Below are positions 27,169 through 36,537 of a stretch of 64,000 bases of DNA, one piece after another; the first letter of the stretch is position 1, and the number at the start of each line of letters is the position of its first letter. Below the pieces are notes generated by a model. It saw nothing but the letters and a program-made list of their open reading frames with translations, had not been told where the DNA came from and made no database searches. A program made the position numbers and the translations under genes. This stretch comes from Muricomes intestini (GTDB taxonomy: Bacteria; Bacillota; Clostridia; Lachnospirales; Lachnospiraceae), in contig NZ_SLZZ01000001.1 in the NCBI RefSeq assembly GCF_004346165.1, positions 1-64,000 of the forward strand, read 5' to 3'.

Positions 27169-28902
27169 CTATGTAAAAGATGAGTATTCTCTTTGTTTGT
27201 CTCGTTTGATTTTTGCAATCAGTTCTTCTAATATATCTGCCTGGCTCGAGAGTTCTTGACTGGCAGCAGCATTTTCCTCAGACGTGGCGGCATTTGCCTG
27301 GATAACCGATGAAATCTGCTCAATGCCTTGATTTATCTGGGTTATAGCAACAGACTGCATCTGCGAGGCATCTGCAATCTTGTTAATCAGAGCGACAGAT
27401 TCATTTGTAGTGTCTTCACTTTTTTGCAGCAATTCGGCGGTGGCGGCTGCAATTAAGGCTGCCTTGTCAATTGCTTCAGTGGCAGCGTCAATTAGAGAGG
27501 CGGTATCCTTTGCTGCTTTCGCCGACTTGCCGGCGAGATTACGTACCTCATCTGCCACAACGGAAAAGCCTTTTCCGGCTTCTCCTGCGCGGGCAGCTTC
27601 AATAGCTGCGTTCAATGCCAGAATATTGGTCTGAAAGGCGATATCATCGATCATTTTAATGATACTTGAAATTTGATTCGATTGCTGCGCTATCTGTTCC
27701 ATGGCGATAACCATATTCTGCATCTCATCATTACCTGTGTGCATCTCTGTACCAGCGAGGGTGGCTTTCTTATATGCGGACTTTGAGTTTTCTGCATTTT
27801 GGGTGATTTGTTCTGTAATCTGTTCGATAGAAGCGGATAATTGTTCAACAGAACTTGCCTGCTCTGTTGCGCCCTGGGACAGTGATTGTGAAGTATTTGC
27901 TATTTGTGCGGAACCGCTGTTTACCTGTTCTGCTGAGTTATGGATCTGGGCTAACATGGCATTCAGGTTCATGAGCATTGTCTGCATGTGGATTTTTAAT
28001 TTTTGAAATTGTCCTTCATATTCCTTGTGCAGTTCAACAGTAAAATCCCCTCCAGAAATCAGTTCCAACGCATGGGAAATTTCATCAATATAAGACTGAT
28101 AATTGTTAAGCTGTCCTATGGTAAGCTGGAAGGATTTAGCGAGTTGTCCGATCTCGTCCTTTGAAGAGACTGCGAGCTCTACATCGAAGTCACCCTCGGC
28201 AATGCGGGTAGCGGCAGCTGTAATTTGGCGGATAGGTTTTACAATGTTACTGCTTACAATATTGGTGACTACGAGAATCGCAATCAAAACAAAGACCATA
28301 AGTATGGACACAATGGTAATCACAGACCGAAGCCCATTGTTATGAATGTTATTTACTGTATCCATAGGTATTCCCACAAAATATATGCCTATGATTTGCC
28401 GGCCGCTGTCATATAAAGGCGTGTATTGAGTCATGTACTGAGAACCAAGGATAGCAGCTTCACCGAAATATGTATCTCCACTCAACACTTTTTTGTATGC
28501 ATCTTCGGCAGTATCCAGTTTGGTTCCTACAACCCGTTCCCCATTTTCATCCTTGATAGTGGTCAGCACCCTTTTAAAATCACTGCCATCTTTAGCAAAG
28601 ACAGTTGCGACGACGTTCATTTTTTTAGAAATCAGGTCGATGGCTTCATAGTTTCCTTCGATTTTGTGGTTATTTTCATCAATGAGCACACCATCACTAT
28701 CCAGCGATAAAGCTCCGAACTGTTCAGCAAGCTGAACAGAAAGCATGTTATCTGCTGCAGCCAGTTGGTCTTCAACCTGTTTTTGAATAATCTTATCTGT
28801 GGTTTTGAAGCTCTCATAAATGCCAATTATTGCAGTGGAAAGTGATGTTATAATGACCAGAGTAAGGATATTTAAGGTCAGTTTTCTTTTTAAACTTTGC
28901 AA
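27169..28902 (-). CDS. Methyl-accepting chemotaxis protein with extracytoplasmic Cache domain
   Basis: The protein has about 577 residues. The first membrane helix is at residues 8-27 ([18 protein letters not shown]), followed by a periplasmic-type sensor of the sCache_3/2 kind ([20 protein letters not shown], then [12 protein letters not shown]). The second helix lies at about 200-225, then HAMP, then a long coiled-coil signalling domain with the conserved hairpin tip [20 protein letters not shown] and [13 protein letters not shown]. It reports small-molecule levels to CheA/CheW. The start is best placed at TTG 28902 (GAGGTG upstream) because residues further upstream are not hydrophobic or conserved. 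It converges on the M28 gene with 12 bases between. A chemoreceptor implies a motile or at least chemosensory organism. Confidence 0.93.
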   Translation of the reverse strand: MQSLKRKLTLNILTLVIITSLSTAIIGIYESFKTTDKIIQKQVEDQLAAADNMLSVQLAEQFGALSLDSDGVLIDENNHKIEGNYEAIDLISKKMNVVATVFAKDGSDFKRVLTTIKDENGERVVGTKLDTAEDAYKKVLSGDTYFGEAAILGSQYMTQYTPLYDSGRQIIGIYFVGIPMDTVNNIHNNGLRSVITIVSILMVFVLIAILVVTNIVSSNIVKPIRQITAAATRIAEGDFDVELAVSSKDEIGQLAKSFQLTIGQLNNYQSYIDEISHALELISGGDFTVELHKEYEGQFQKLKIHMQTMLMNLNAMLAQIHNSAEQVNSGSAQIANTSQSLSQGATEQASSVEQLSASIEQITEQITQNAENSKSAYKKATLAGTEMHTGNDEMQNMVIAMEQIAQQSNQISSIIKMIDDIAFQTNILALNAAIEAARAGEAGKGFSVVADEVRNLAGKSAKAAKDTASLIDAATEAIDKAALIAAATAELLQKSEDTTNESVALINKIADASQMQSVAITQINQGIEQISSVIQANAATSEENAAASQELSSQADILEELIAKIKRDKQREYSSFT

Positions 28903-28942
28903 ATTATGCACCTCTTTTCTATGATTTAAAATCCTTATATGA

Positions 28943-28950
28943 TTATCGGC
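28943..28950 (-). promoter_or_regulatory. Possible sigma-D (flagellar/chemotaxis) -10 element
   Basis: The minus strand reads GCCGATAA, matching 7 of 8 bases of the sigma-D/sigma-28 -10 consensus GCCGATAT, about 40 bases before the chemoreceptor start. The -35 (TAAA) is not well matched at the expected distance, so the call rests on the -10 and on the gene type. Confidence 0.5.
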
Positions 28951-29046
28951 CAATAGCTAGTAATAATAACTAATATCATAAAAATTATCTGCTTTACTTT
29001 TCTTTAAATCAAAGTAAATGTTCAGGATATACTTTATGAAGCGTTT

Positions 29047-29586
29047 TTAAGAAAGTAAATTGATTAGCACATCAGCGATATGATCCGGCGGGATATAGGG
29101 AAACTCCAGCAGCCATCTTTTTATTACGGAGATTGAACCTTGTGCAAAATAAGTAAAAAAGAGCTCCCTTTCTTCGGAAGAAGAATGGGGATACTTTTTT
29201 ATGAAACTTGTTATTGTTTTGTTTTTTACAGTGTTTAATACTGAATCCAGAAGCATTCCCTCTGTGCTGTCTGCCAGCACAACGATTGTCATATCCTGAT
29301 TATCTTTTAGCAGATGCAAAAGCGTACCGAGCCAACTGCTAATGTCTTCTTCATCTGTTTTTATATAATTCATAATCTGACTGATAAATTCATTTTCTAT
29401 TTCGGAGTAAAGTTGAAATGGATCTGCATAATAATAGTAAAATGTTCCCCGGTTAATTCCTGCAGCCGCAGATATTTCTTTTACAGTTATTTTTGATAGC
29501 TTCTTCTCTTTTAAGATTTTTAAAAATTCTTCTTGAATGACTCTTTTAGTAAACATGCGTCTTCTGTTATCAATTGTATCACTCAT
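29047..29586 (-). CDS. TetR-family repressor
   Basis: The protein has about 179 residues. The N-terminal TetR HTH is clear (KKLSKITVKEISAAAGINRG, then TFYYYYADPFQLYSEIE); the C-terminal ligand domain is divergent, as usual, and resembles the TetR_C_7/DUF type (SIVIKRWLLEFPY-like ending). ATG 29586 is preferred because GAAGGG lies about 9 bases upstream; ATG 29595 abuts it. It diverges from an MMPL exporter operon, and the 180-base gap holds inverted repeats overlapping the exporter promoter. It therefore probably represses that operon and itself until an inducing compound, likely an exported toxicant, binds. Confidence 0.9.
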   Translation of the reverse strand: MSDTIDNRRRMFTKRVIQEEFLKILKEKKLSKITVKEISAAAGINRGTFYYYYADPFQLYSEIENEFISQIMNYIKTDEEDISSWLGTLLHLLKDNQDMTIVVLADSTEGMLLDSVLNTVKNKTITSFIKKYPHSSSEERELFFTYFAQGSISVIKRWLLEFPYIPPDHIADVLINLLS

Positions 29587-29639
29587 AAAAATCATCCCTT
29601 CTTTGTAAAAAAGTACATTTCCAACAGTCGAAAGAGAGT

Positions 29640-29735
29640 GTGTTGGAGTTTTAACACTAATTGAAAAAAGTGCTTATTGTTATGCTCTTTCAATCTGATT
29701 ATACTAACATTGTGTCAATAGTTCAACACTGTGTT
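29640..29735 (+). promoter_or_regulatory. MMPL operon promoter with candidate TetR operators
   Basis: The promoter TTGTTA (29677-29682), 17-bp spacer, TATACT (29700-29705) drives the exporter genes. Directly after the -10 lie AACATTGTGT (29706-29715) and the palindrome AACACTGTGTT (29725-29735). A further dyad GTGTT...AACAC occurs at 29640-29657, on the tetR side. The shared AACA(C/T)TGTGT core is the likely TetR operator. Confidence 0.6.
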
Positions 29736-29770
29736 AAAAGATAAAAATATAAACAGCGAAAGGATTAATT

Positions 29771-31729
29771 ATGAATTGGTACACAAATTTCGTTATTAAA
29801 CATCGGAAGTCTGTAGTAATAGTTTTTGCGCTTTTAACAATTGCCAGCATACTTCTCCTGATGAGAGTAAATGTCAACTACAAAATGGCAGATTATTTGC
29901 CGCCAAGTGCACAGTCGACCAAGGCTGTCAAGATTATGGAAAAGGAGTTCACCCAGGCGGTACCAAACAGCAGTGTAATGGTCTCGGATGTATCAGTTGC
30001 AAAAGCTCTGGAATACAAAGAGAAGCTGCTTAAAATAAACGGGATTACCGAGGTGCTGTGGTTGGATGATATGGTAGATGTTGCAAAACCTCTGGAAATG
30101 TATGATCAAGATACTGTAGAAGGCTTTTATAAAAACGGGAAGGCCTTGTACTCGGTAACGATTAAAGAAGGGATGGAACCGGAGACAATCAAGGCAATCC
30201 GGAAACTGACAGGAAAAGATGGCGCCGTTTCCGGAGAGGCAGCGGATACCAACGCCATGCGCAGCGCCGCCGGCGGGGAGGTCAAAATGGCTGTGCTCAT
30301 CATCGTCCCCACCATTCTGCTGATTTTGATTTTGTCTACAACTTCCTGGCTGGAACCTTTTTTATTTGTTGCTGCCATTGGAACCTCCATTGTCATAAAC
30401 ATGGGAACGAATATTTTCCTGGGGCGGATTTCCTTTATTACCAATTCTGTAAGCCCTATTTTACAATTGGCGGTATCTCTTGATTATGCGATATTCCTGC
30501 TGCATAGCTATGGGGATTATAAAAGGCAATATGACACCCCGGAGAATGCCATGAGAGCAGCAATGAAAAAGTCGGTTAAAACTGTTGCCGCCAGTGCCCT
30601 TACAACTTTGTTTGGATTTATAGCTCTGGCATTTATGGATTTTCGCATCGGCGCAGATTTAGGCCTCAATCTGGCAAAGGGTATTGCCCTGAGCTTTATT
30701 AGCTGTATGGTCTTTCTGCCCTGTCTGACCTTAATGTGTAACAAGCTGATCCAGAAGTCCCAGCACCGCGAATTTATGCCGAGCTTTAAAAATGTAAACT
30801 GCTTTTTTTCAAAAGTTGCAATACCTGTGATGGTGATTGTAGTTGTTTTAACGATTCCGGCCTTTTTGGGGCAAAGAAAAGTTGATTTTCTTTATGGAAA
30901 TGGAGAGGGGAAATTACAGCATATAACAGGAATAATGTCTTTTGCGTCTCAGGTGGGGACAGGAATCCCTAAAGACTTTCTGGCACCGGAGATTATTGAT
31001 CAATTTTATTCCAAAAACTATGCCAGAATTATTATCTACACCGATACAAAGCAGGAGGGTGAGGCTGCTTTTAAGACTGTTGAGGAAATAAAAGCTACGG
31101 TAAACAAATATTACAAAGAGTTTTATTTTGCGGGGCAGAGTGCCAATCTATATGATATGAAAAGTGTGGTGGCGATAGACAACAACAGAGTGAATCTTAT
31201 AGCAATTGCAGCAATATTCCTGGTGTTACTTTTTTCTCTCCAATCGGTTTCCCTGCCTTTTATACTGATTTTCACTATAGAAATTGGTATCTGGATTAAT
31301 CTCTCCATCCCTTATTTTGCGGGGTCGGCGCTAAATTTCCTGGGATATCTGGTTATCAGTACAGTTCAATTGGGGGCGACAGTCGATTATGCGATTTTGT
31401 TTACCACGCATTATCTGGATTTGCGCAAAGAAACATCTTCCAAAAAGGCAATCCATACGGCGATGGGTGAAACCTTCAAATCCATACTGGTATCGGGAAG
31501 CGTTTTAGCGATAGCCGGTCTGGCACTTAATATATCCTCCTCGAATCCGATTGTGGGGGAATTAGGTATGCTGCTGGCAAGAGGGACCCTTCTTTCTATG
31601 TTTATGGTGTTCTGCCTGCTGCCCGCACTGCTCCGAATATTTGATGGGGTAATTAGAAGGACTACTTGTAAAGCCGGTTTTTTTAAGGCTAAAGAAATTA
31701 ATTTTAACGGAAAGGAAACTAAACAATGA
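29771..31729 (+). CDS. MMPL/RND-superfamily membrane transporter
   Basis: The protein has 652 residues and about 12 membrane helices in two repeats. Each repeat starts with one helix and an extracytoplasmic loop, then a sterol-sensing-like block of five helices (first block from AVLIIVPTILLILILSTTSW, second from LIAIAAIFLVLLFSLQSV). The loops are short compared with Gram-negative RND pumps, as in actinobacterial and firmicute MMPL proteins. It probably exports a lipid or hydrophobic drug using the proton gradient. The stop overlaps the start of the next gene by 4 bases, and the divergent TetR gene indicates inducible expression. Confidence 0.9.
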   Translation: MNWYTNFVIKHRKSVVIVFALLTIASILLLMRVNVNYKMADYLPPSAQSTKAVKIMEKEFTQAVPNSSVMVSDVSVAKALEYKEKLLKINGITEVLWLDDMVDVAKPLEMYDQDTVEGFYKNGKALYSVTIKEGMEPETIKAIRKLTGKDGAVSGEAADTNAMRSAAGGEVKMAVLIIVPTILLILILSTTSWLEPFLFVAAIGTSIVINMGTNIFLGRISFITNSVSPILQLAVSLDYAIFLLHSYGDYKRQYDTPENAMRAAMKKSVKTVAASALTTLFGFIALAFMDFRIGADLGLNLAKGIALSFISCMVFLPCLTLMCNKLIQKSQHREFMPSFKNVNCFFSKVAIPVMVIVVVLTIPAFLGQRKVDFLYGNGEGKLQHITGIMSFASQVGTGIPKDFLAPEIIDQFYSKNYARIIIYTDTKQEGEAAFKTVEEIKATVNKYYKEFYFAGQSANLYDMKSVVAIDNNRVNLIAIAAIFLVLLFSLQSVSLPFILIFTIEIGIWINLSIPYFAGSALNFLGYLVISTVQLGATVDYAILFTTHYLDLRKETSSKKAIHTAMGETFKSILVSGSVLAIAGLALNISSSNPIVGELGMLLARGTLLSMFMVFCLLPALLRIFDGVIRRTTCKAGFFKAKEINFNGKETKQ

Positions 31730-33582
31730 AAACAAAGAAGATAGGATTATTTGCCGGTTTACTGACAGGAGCACTGGTATTTGGATGCTTAGATGCTGTA
31801 CCGGCAATGGCCAAAGAGAAGAATGAGGCTGTGTTGTCTGAGGGTAAAGATGAGATTGTCTATGCCAAATTATCTGAAGCCGGAACGGTGCATGATATTT
31901 ATGTAGTAAATCAGTTCGATGTGACCTCAAAGGGAGAAATTACAGATTATGGGGACTACTGTAAAGTGGAAAACCTTTCAGGTACCGAAACAATAGAACA
32001 GGCGCAAGATGAGATTAAAATGACAGCAAAGCCGGAAGTCTTCCGGTATCAGGGAACGCTTTCAAAAAAGGCTTTGCCCTGGCAGTTCGGGATAAAGTAC
32101 TTACTTGATGGAGAGCCTGTACAGGAGGAAAGACTTGCCGGTGCTGACGGCCTACTTAATATACGTATAAAAAGTAAACAAAATCAGGAAATTAGCAAGA
32201 CATTTTATGATAATTATATGCTGCAGATTACCTTAACCATGGACGGCGATAAGTGTAGTGATATTAAGGCAGAAGATGCCGCGGTTGCAAATGCCGGGTC
32301 AGATAAAACGGTCGTTTACACAGTAATGCCCGGTAAGGATGCCGACTATGTTTTAGAGGCAAATGTAAAAGATTTTTCTATGGCCGGTATCCAGATTGCT
32401 GCAATGCCTTTTTCTATGGCGATAGAATTGCCGGACACGAGTGACATGACGGACGGACTTAGCACATTGACAGAGGCAATCAATGGTATTGATTACGGTA
32501 TTGGGTCTTTAAGTCAGGGAATTTCAGGGTTAAACGGAGGTATATCAAAACTGGCGGACGGAGCCAAGACATATGGTTCTGGAATAGCAGCGCTGAGTAA
32601 AAACTCCAATCAGATTATAGACAGCTCTGAGCTGATAAAAAATGCTCTTACACAGATGTCAAAGCGGTTGAATTCCAGTCTGGAAAGCAATTCGGGTGAA
32701 GGCATGGGTGAACTTGCGCAGCTGCCCCGGGGACTGGCAGGGATGGCCCAGGGACTGAATGCTCTTGCTGATGGTCTTGATGGAGTTAAAGCAGGGTACG
32801 GAGATTTTTTTTCTGGCATGGATGGACTCATCTCGGCACTTCCTGACGGGGCGGCAATATCAGAGAGTGATATTGGGGAGCTGCAGGCGGCTCTTGCATC
32901 AGATCCCGTAAATCAGGACAGAGTGAAGGTACTGGCCCGCGGGTACATGGCAGCAACGCAGATTAAGGCATCCTACCGGGGAGTTCGGGCACAGGCAGAC
33001 CAGTTAAGTGCAGGCCTTGACACAATGATTCAGGGTGACGGAAGTGAAACTAATCCAGGCTTAAGAGGAATCAGTGTGCAGCTTAATAACATTGCCGGCG
33101 GGGTGGAAGGTGCTGTCGAAAATAATGACCTGTTGGCGCAGGTTCAGGAACTTAGCAATGGCCTTGGAAAAATTTCTGAAGAATATAAAGCATTTCATGA
33201 GGGTCTGGCCTCCTATACTGAGGGTGTGAACCAGCTAAGCTCCAATTATGGACAGCTGGAGGGAGGCGTAAAGGAGCTTAGAGAAGGTTCTGACATCATG
33301 GCCCAAGGAAGTAAGGAACTGCATAAAGGAAGCACCCAGCTTGCGGGAGAAACTTCAAAGCTGCCGGATAAAGTACAGGAAGAAATCCGCAAGTTGACAG
33401 ATGAGTATAACTTTGACGATTTCCAGATGGTTTCCTTTGTCTCTCCGAACAATAAAGATGTAAAAAGTGTTCAGTTTGTTATGACTACGGATTCGGTCAA
33501 AGAAGCAGAAAAAGTAAAAGAAGAACCGAAGAAGAAAGAGAAAAGTACATTGATAGATAAATTCACTGAGCTCTTTAAATAG
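31726..33582 (+). CDS. Exported heptad-repeat protein (YhgE/Pip-associated type), exporter partner
   Basis: The protein has 618 residues with an N-terminal signal peptide (LFAGLLTGALVFGCLDAVPAMA) and no internal multi-helix membrane domain. The middle and C-terminal parts are rich in the X-X-X-Leu-X-X-Gly heptads seen in YhgE/Pip-type proteins (SLSQGISGLNGGISKLADGA; LAGMAQGLNALADGLDGV), predicted to form long coiled coils outside the membrane. A lysine/glutamate-rich tail ends it. It overlaps the MMPL gene and is probably an extracytoplasmic adaptor that extends the exporter through the thick wall. This is inference from arrangement; biochemical data for the family are sparse. Confidence 0.8.
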   Translation: MKTKKIGLFAGLLTGALVFGCLDAVPAMAKEKNEAVLSEGKDEIVYAKLSEAGTVHDIYVVNQFDVTSKGEITDYGDYCKVENLSGTETIEQAQDEIKMTAKPEVFRYQGTLSKKALPWQFGIKYLLDGEPVQEERLAGADGLLNIRIKSKQNQEISKTFYDNYMLQITLTMDGDKCSDIKAEDAAVANAGSDKTVVYTVMPGKDADYVLEANVKDFSMAGIQIAAMPFSMAIELPDTSDMTDGLSTLTEAINGIDYGIGSLSQGISGLNGGISKLADGAKTYGSGIAALSKNSNQIIDSSELIKNALTQMSKRLNSSLESNSGEGMGELAQLPRGLAGMAQGLNALADGLDGVKAGYGDFFSGMDGLISALPDGAAISESDIGELQAALASDPVNQDRVKVLARGYMAATQIKASYRGVRAQADQLSAGLDTMIQGDGSETNPGLRGISVQLNNIAGGVEGAVENNDLLAQVQELSNGLGKISEEYKAFHEGLASYTEGVNQLSSNYGQLEGGVKELREGSDIMAQGSKELHKGSTQLAGETSKLPDKVQEEIRKLTDEYNFDDFQMVSFVSPNNKDVKSVQFVMTTDSVKEAEKVKEEPKKKEKSTLIDKFTELFK

Positions 33583-33652
33583 AATAAAAATGTCTGAAAA
33601 TTCAATAGAATTATCATAAAACTACAACATTTAAAAAAGAAGAAGAAAGGTG

Positions 33653-33682
33653 TTGACATCTGATGAAATTTAATAGTATAAT
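33653..33682 (+). promoter_or_regulatory. tRNA operon promoter
   Basis: TTGACA (33653-33658), an 18-bp spacer and TATAAT (33677-33682), both perfect hexamers, lie 46 bases before tRNA-Val. Confidence 0.85.
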
Positions 33683-33728
33683 AGCAAAGCGGGTTGCGGG
33701 TGAAACAATCGCAAACCGGTGAAGTTAT

Positions 33729-33801
33729 GGGGTCTTAGCTCAGCTGGGAGAGCATCTGCCTTACAAGCAGAGGGTCATAGGTTCGAGCCCTATAGGCCCC
33801 A
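33729..33801 (+). tRNA. tRNA-Val (anticodon TAC)
   Basis: A 73-base cloverleaf: acceptor GGGGTCT pairs with AGGCCCC, the D arm is GCTC...GAGC, the anticodon loop is CTTACAA giving TAC, the T loop is GTTCGAG, and the discriminator is A. CCA is not encoded. Confidence 0.96.
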
Positions 33802-33824
33802 TAATATTTTTAAATATTGCATAT

Positions 33825-33898
33825 GGCGGAATAGCTCAGTTGGCTAGAGCACACGGTTCATACCCGTGGTGTCGCTGGTTCAAATCCAGTTTCCGCTA
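33825..33898 (+). tRNA. tRNA-Met (anticodon CAT)
   Basis: A 74-base cloverleaf: acceptor GGCGGAA pairs with TTCCGCT (one G-U at the end), D arm GCTC...GAGC, anticodon loop TTCATAC giving CAT, T loop GTTCAAAT, discriminator A. The first acceptor pair is closed, so it looks like an elongator rather than an initiator. A lysidine-modified tRNA-Ile(CAT) is possible but less likely by overall sequence. Confidence 0.9.
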
Positions 33899-33907
33899 CT
33901 ATTGGAG

Positions 33908-33931
33908 AGCCCGATTTTATGGGCTTTTTTT
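33908..33931 (+). terminator. Rho-independent terminator of the tRNA operon
   Basis: AGCCC (33908-33912) pairs with GGGCT (33921-33925) and is followed by seven T residues. Confidence 0.85.
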
Positions 33932-33936
33932 GAAGC

Positions 33937-33974
33937 AAAAACGGCAGGAAGCCTTTAAGGTTTTCTGCCGTTTT
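33937..33974. terminator. Bidirectional terminator before allH
   Basis: AAAACGGCAG (33937-33947 region) pairs with CTGCCGTTTT (33965-33974); the A tract and T tract make it functional from both sides. It closes the leftward allH transcript and backs up the tRNA terminator. Confidence 0.8.
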
Positions 33975-33992
33975 GTCTATATCAATATGCTA

Positions 33993-34844
33993 TTAAGATA
34001 ATGATAGTTGAATAGCATAAAGAATTCCACAAAGTGTATCTGAACCTGAAGAATGACCAATCTTACTAAAGTTATCAAATATTGAATGTTTGTCTGGCTT
34101 CAAAAGAGATACAACAGGAAGACTAAATTGATTCTCCAGTGCACAAGATAAAAAGGCTCCGCTAATATCATTCGTATTTTTTAAATGACTTTGTATCTCC
34201 TGGTGTAAAAAAGTTATAAAAGGAGAATCGGATTGGCCCGATAGAAGAAAACCAGCAAGTGTTCCGCACAAGAAGTCATCGCCACTTGGTGTTAATCCGA
34301 TTCCAAGACCGATTAGAAGTGATAATTTTTCAGCGGCTTTTTTATAATCTTTGTTTTGAAATAACATAGTACAATCTGCAAGATACTTCTCAGCAATGTC
34401 TAAAACAATAGAATCCGGCATGGAATCAGAGTTATTAAAAAGTGGTTGGAATCCAATTGGAGGAAAATCTAACAATGCTTGTTTTAAGGCTTCATTAAGA
34501 AAATTAATAGAAAAATTTGGGGGGATATTGTTTAATTTTAAATTATATCTGAAAACATTGGAGTATGAAAAAATAACATCGGCAGGGATCCCGATTTGTA
34601 TTTGACAATCAGCAATACGCACGGGCATACCTGGTTTTAAATTTAAGCACTCCATATCGGATGCGGATAGGTTAGTGATTAAACTAATTGCTGATATAGG
34701 AGAATCAGCTGTTTGCAGCGCAAGAAGGAAATTCCCTAATGTAATATTGACTGTTTTTCGGTATACAGAATGAATAGTACCGGTTTTGCTATCTGAAAGA
34801 ATTTGCCGTGCATAAGTAGATGTGTATGTAATGTTGTGCAACAT
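33993..34844 (-). CDS. allH: DUF2877 protein, AllH-like subunit of oxamate carbamoyltransferase
   Basis: The protein has 283 residues, no signal peptide. The DUF2877 signature LGIGLTPSGDDFLCGTLAGF is near residue 190; the rest is divergent, as is normal. In E. coli the homologue YlbF (AllH) has been reported to form oxamic transcarbamylase with FdrA (AllF) and YlbE (AllG), which splits oxalurate with phosphate into oxamate and carbamoyl phosphate. Here the AllF and AllG parts are fused in one gene 9 kb away, while allH is alone and divergent from the first hydantoinase-family gene. Control from the shared 266-base intergenic region would coordinate the two. The stop lies 18 bases from a bidirectional terminator. 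Confidence 0.82.
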   Translation of the reverse strand: MLHNITYTSTYARQILSDSKTGTIHSVYRKTVNITLGNFLLALQTADSPISAISLITNLSASDMECLNLKPGMPVRIADCQIQIGIPADVIFSYSNVFRYNLKLNNIPPNFSINFLNEALKQALLDFPPIGFQPLFNNSDSMPDSIVLDIAEKYLADCTMLFQNKDYKKAAEKLSLLIGLGIGLTPSGDDFLCGTLAGFLLSGQSDSPFITFLHQEIQSHLKNTNDISGAFLSCALENQFSLPVVSLLKPDKHSIFDNFSKIGHSSGSDTLCGILYAIQLSLS

Positions 34845-35110
34845 TTATGATAAGCCCTCCAAAAAAATGATATGATTTTATGACAATCACAAATTAATTT
34901 TAATATGAAGGGATAAAAAATACAATTATAATACAAAAAAATAAAAAAATTATACATATCAGACAAAAAAGAAATATATTTTCTCTGGTTCACGTAATTG
35001 TAATGTTGTAAAATCCTATTTAAAATATATTATATCAATTCGCTTTGGCCGACCGAATTACAACAACACTTTCTGGCAACATTGGAAAGGGAGCTATAGG
35101 AGGGAAATAT
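34845..35110. promoter_or_regulatory. Divergent control region of the ureide island
   Basis: This 266-base, very AT-rich gap separates allH (left) from the first allantoinase-like gene (right). A rightward promoter TTGTAA (34998-35003), 17-bp spacer, TAAAAT (35021-35026) is plausible. Its spacer contains GTTGTAA (35005-35011) and the leader contains AATTACAAC (around 35056-35064). The same TTACAAC core forms part of a perfect dyad upstream of the second operon (52800-52821). These may be binding sites for PucR or a related regulator. Confidence 0.45.
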
Positions 35111-36514
35111 ATGTATGATTTATTGGTAAAGAACGGAAAAATTGTAACGCCTGACTGTATTTATGAAGCAGACATTGCAGTGGATGATGGTGTATTTGCA
35201 GCATTTTTGGCAAAAGGTACTGATGTGGAAGCGAACGAGGTGATTGATGCGAAAGGAAACTATGTATTTCCAGGCATTATTGATTGTCATGCACATTTGA
35301 ATGAACCTGGATTTGAATATCGTGAAGATTTTGAGACTGGTTCAAGGGCTGCTGTTTCTGCCGGATGTACATGTCTGATCGATATGCCACTGAACAATGA
35401 TCCTTCATTGATGAACAAAGAGGTCTTTGACCTTAAAATGGGAAAAATCAGTAAACACTCAGCTGTTGATTTTGCACTTTGGGGAGGAATTGTAGGAGAC
35501 TATGATGATAAACCAGATTCAGTAAAAAACAATATGAATGATTTGATTGATCTACATAACTGTGGCGTTGCTGCATTCAAAGGCTTTACATGTCCAAATG
35601 GAAATCTTTTTCCAACAGTAAGTATGGGAAACGTTAGAAAAGCACTCGAGATACTGAAACCATATAATGCACTTTGTGGATTCCACTGTGAAGAATATGG
35701 TCAAGTTCTGGAAAGGGAAAAAGAAGCAAAAGCGAAAGAAGGAAGAACAAATCAGGAGAAAATTAGAGATTTTTTGGACTCTCATGATGTTTGGACAGAA
35801 TATGTTGCTACAAAAAATGTCATTGATATGGCAAGAGCGACGGGCGGACGTGTTCACATTTGCCATGTCAGCCATCCAATGGTTGCCCAAGTTGTAAAGG
35901 ATGCTATTTATGAAGGTCTTCCGATTACAGCGGAGACATGTCCACATTACCTTGGATTTACAGAAGATTTTGTATTTGAAAAGGGGGCTCCTGCAAAATG
36001 TACTCCTCCGATGCGCAAAAAAGAAGATATGGATAAACTTTGGGATTATGTATTAGACGGAACATTGTCCTGTATTGGAAGTGATCATTCGCCGGCAGCA
36101 GATGAAGAAAAAGATAATGCGACAAAAGATATCTGGCACGCATGGGGCGGACTTAACTCTATCCAATTCTTTCTTCCAATGATGTTTGATATGGTTGTTC
36201 ATCAAAGAAAATTAAGCCCAAGCTTGATAGCAAAGGTTATGGACTACAATCCTGCTAAGGTATTTGGCCTATATGGACGTAAAGGTGCATTTGAGATTGG
36301 ATTTGATGGGGACATTGTAATTGTTGATCCTGAAAAGGCATGGAAATGCAAACAAGAAGAACTTCTGACAAAAGGGCATGTCTCTTGTTTTGATGGCATG
36401 GAAGGTAAAGGAGCTCCTGTTTGTACAATTATTCGCGGCAAAGTTGTTGCTGAGGATGGGCTGTATAAGGATGAAGCCATTGGATATGGTGAATTTATTA
36501 CACCGGTAAAATAA
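35111..36514 (+). CDS. allB: Allantoinase/dihydropyrimidinase-family hydrolase, copy 1
   Basis: The protein has about 467 residues in the cyclic amidohydrolase superfamily. Metal ligands are visible: His60 and His62 in DCHAHLNEPG, the carboxylated lysine in AAFKGFTCP, His in VHICHVSHP, His in AETCPHYLGF and Asp in GSDHSPA. The AWGG-x-N/S segment before the C-terminus resembles E. coli AllB (allantoin to allantoate). It acts in the cytoplasm. ATG 35111 follows TAGGAGGGAAATAT. It is the first of two tandem copies, each followed by an NCS1 permease, so one copy may use allantoin and the other a related hydantoin; which is which cannot be told by eye. Confidence 0.85.
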   Translation: MYDLLVKNGKIVTPDCIYEADIAVDDGVFAAFLAKGTDVEANEVIDAKGNYVFPGIIDCHAHLNEPGFEYREDFETGSRAAVSAGCTCLIDMPLNNDPSLMNKEVFDLKMGKISKHSAVDFALWGGIVGDYDDKPDSVKNNMNDLIDLHNCGVAAFKGFTCPNGNLFPTVSMGNVRKALEILKPYNALCGFHCEEYGQVLEREKEAKAKEGRTNQEKIRDFLDSHDVWTEYVATKNVIDMARATGGRVHICHVSHPMVAQVVKDAIYEGLPITAETCPHYLGFTEDFVFEKGAPAKCTPPMRKKEDMDKLWDYVLDGTLSCIGSDHSPAADEEKDNATKDIWHAWGGLNSIQFFLPMMFDMVVHQRKLSPSLIAKVMDYNPAKVFGLYGRKGAFEIGFDGDIVIVDPEKAWKCKQEELLTKGHVSCFDGMEGKGAPVCTIIRGKVVAEDGLYKDEAIGYGEFITPVK

Positions 36515-36537
36515 ATAGATAATAGGAGAAAGAGATT

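Noticed and set aside
33729-33898. tRNA genes as an integration site for the ureide island
   Set aside because: I looked for a copy of the tRNA-Met 3' end at the right edge and found none, and there is no integrase gene, so no att pair can be claimed.
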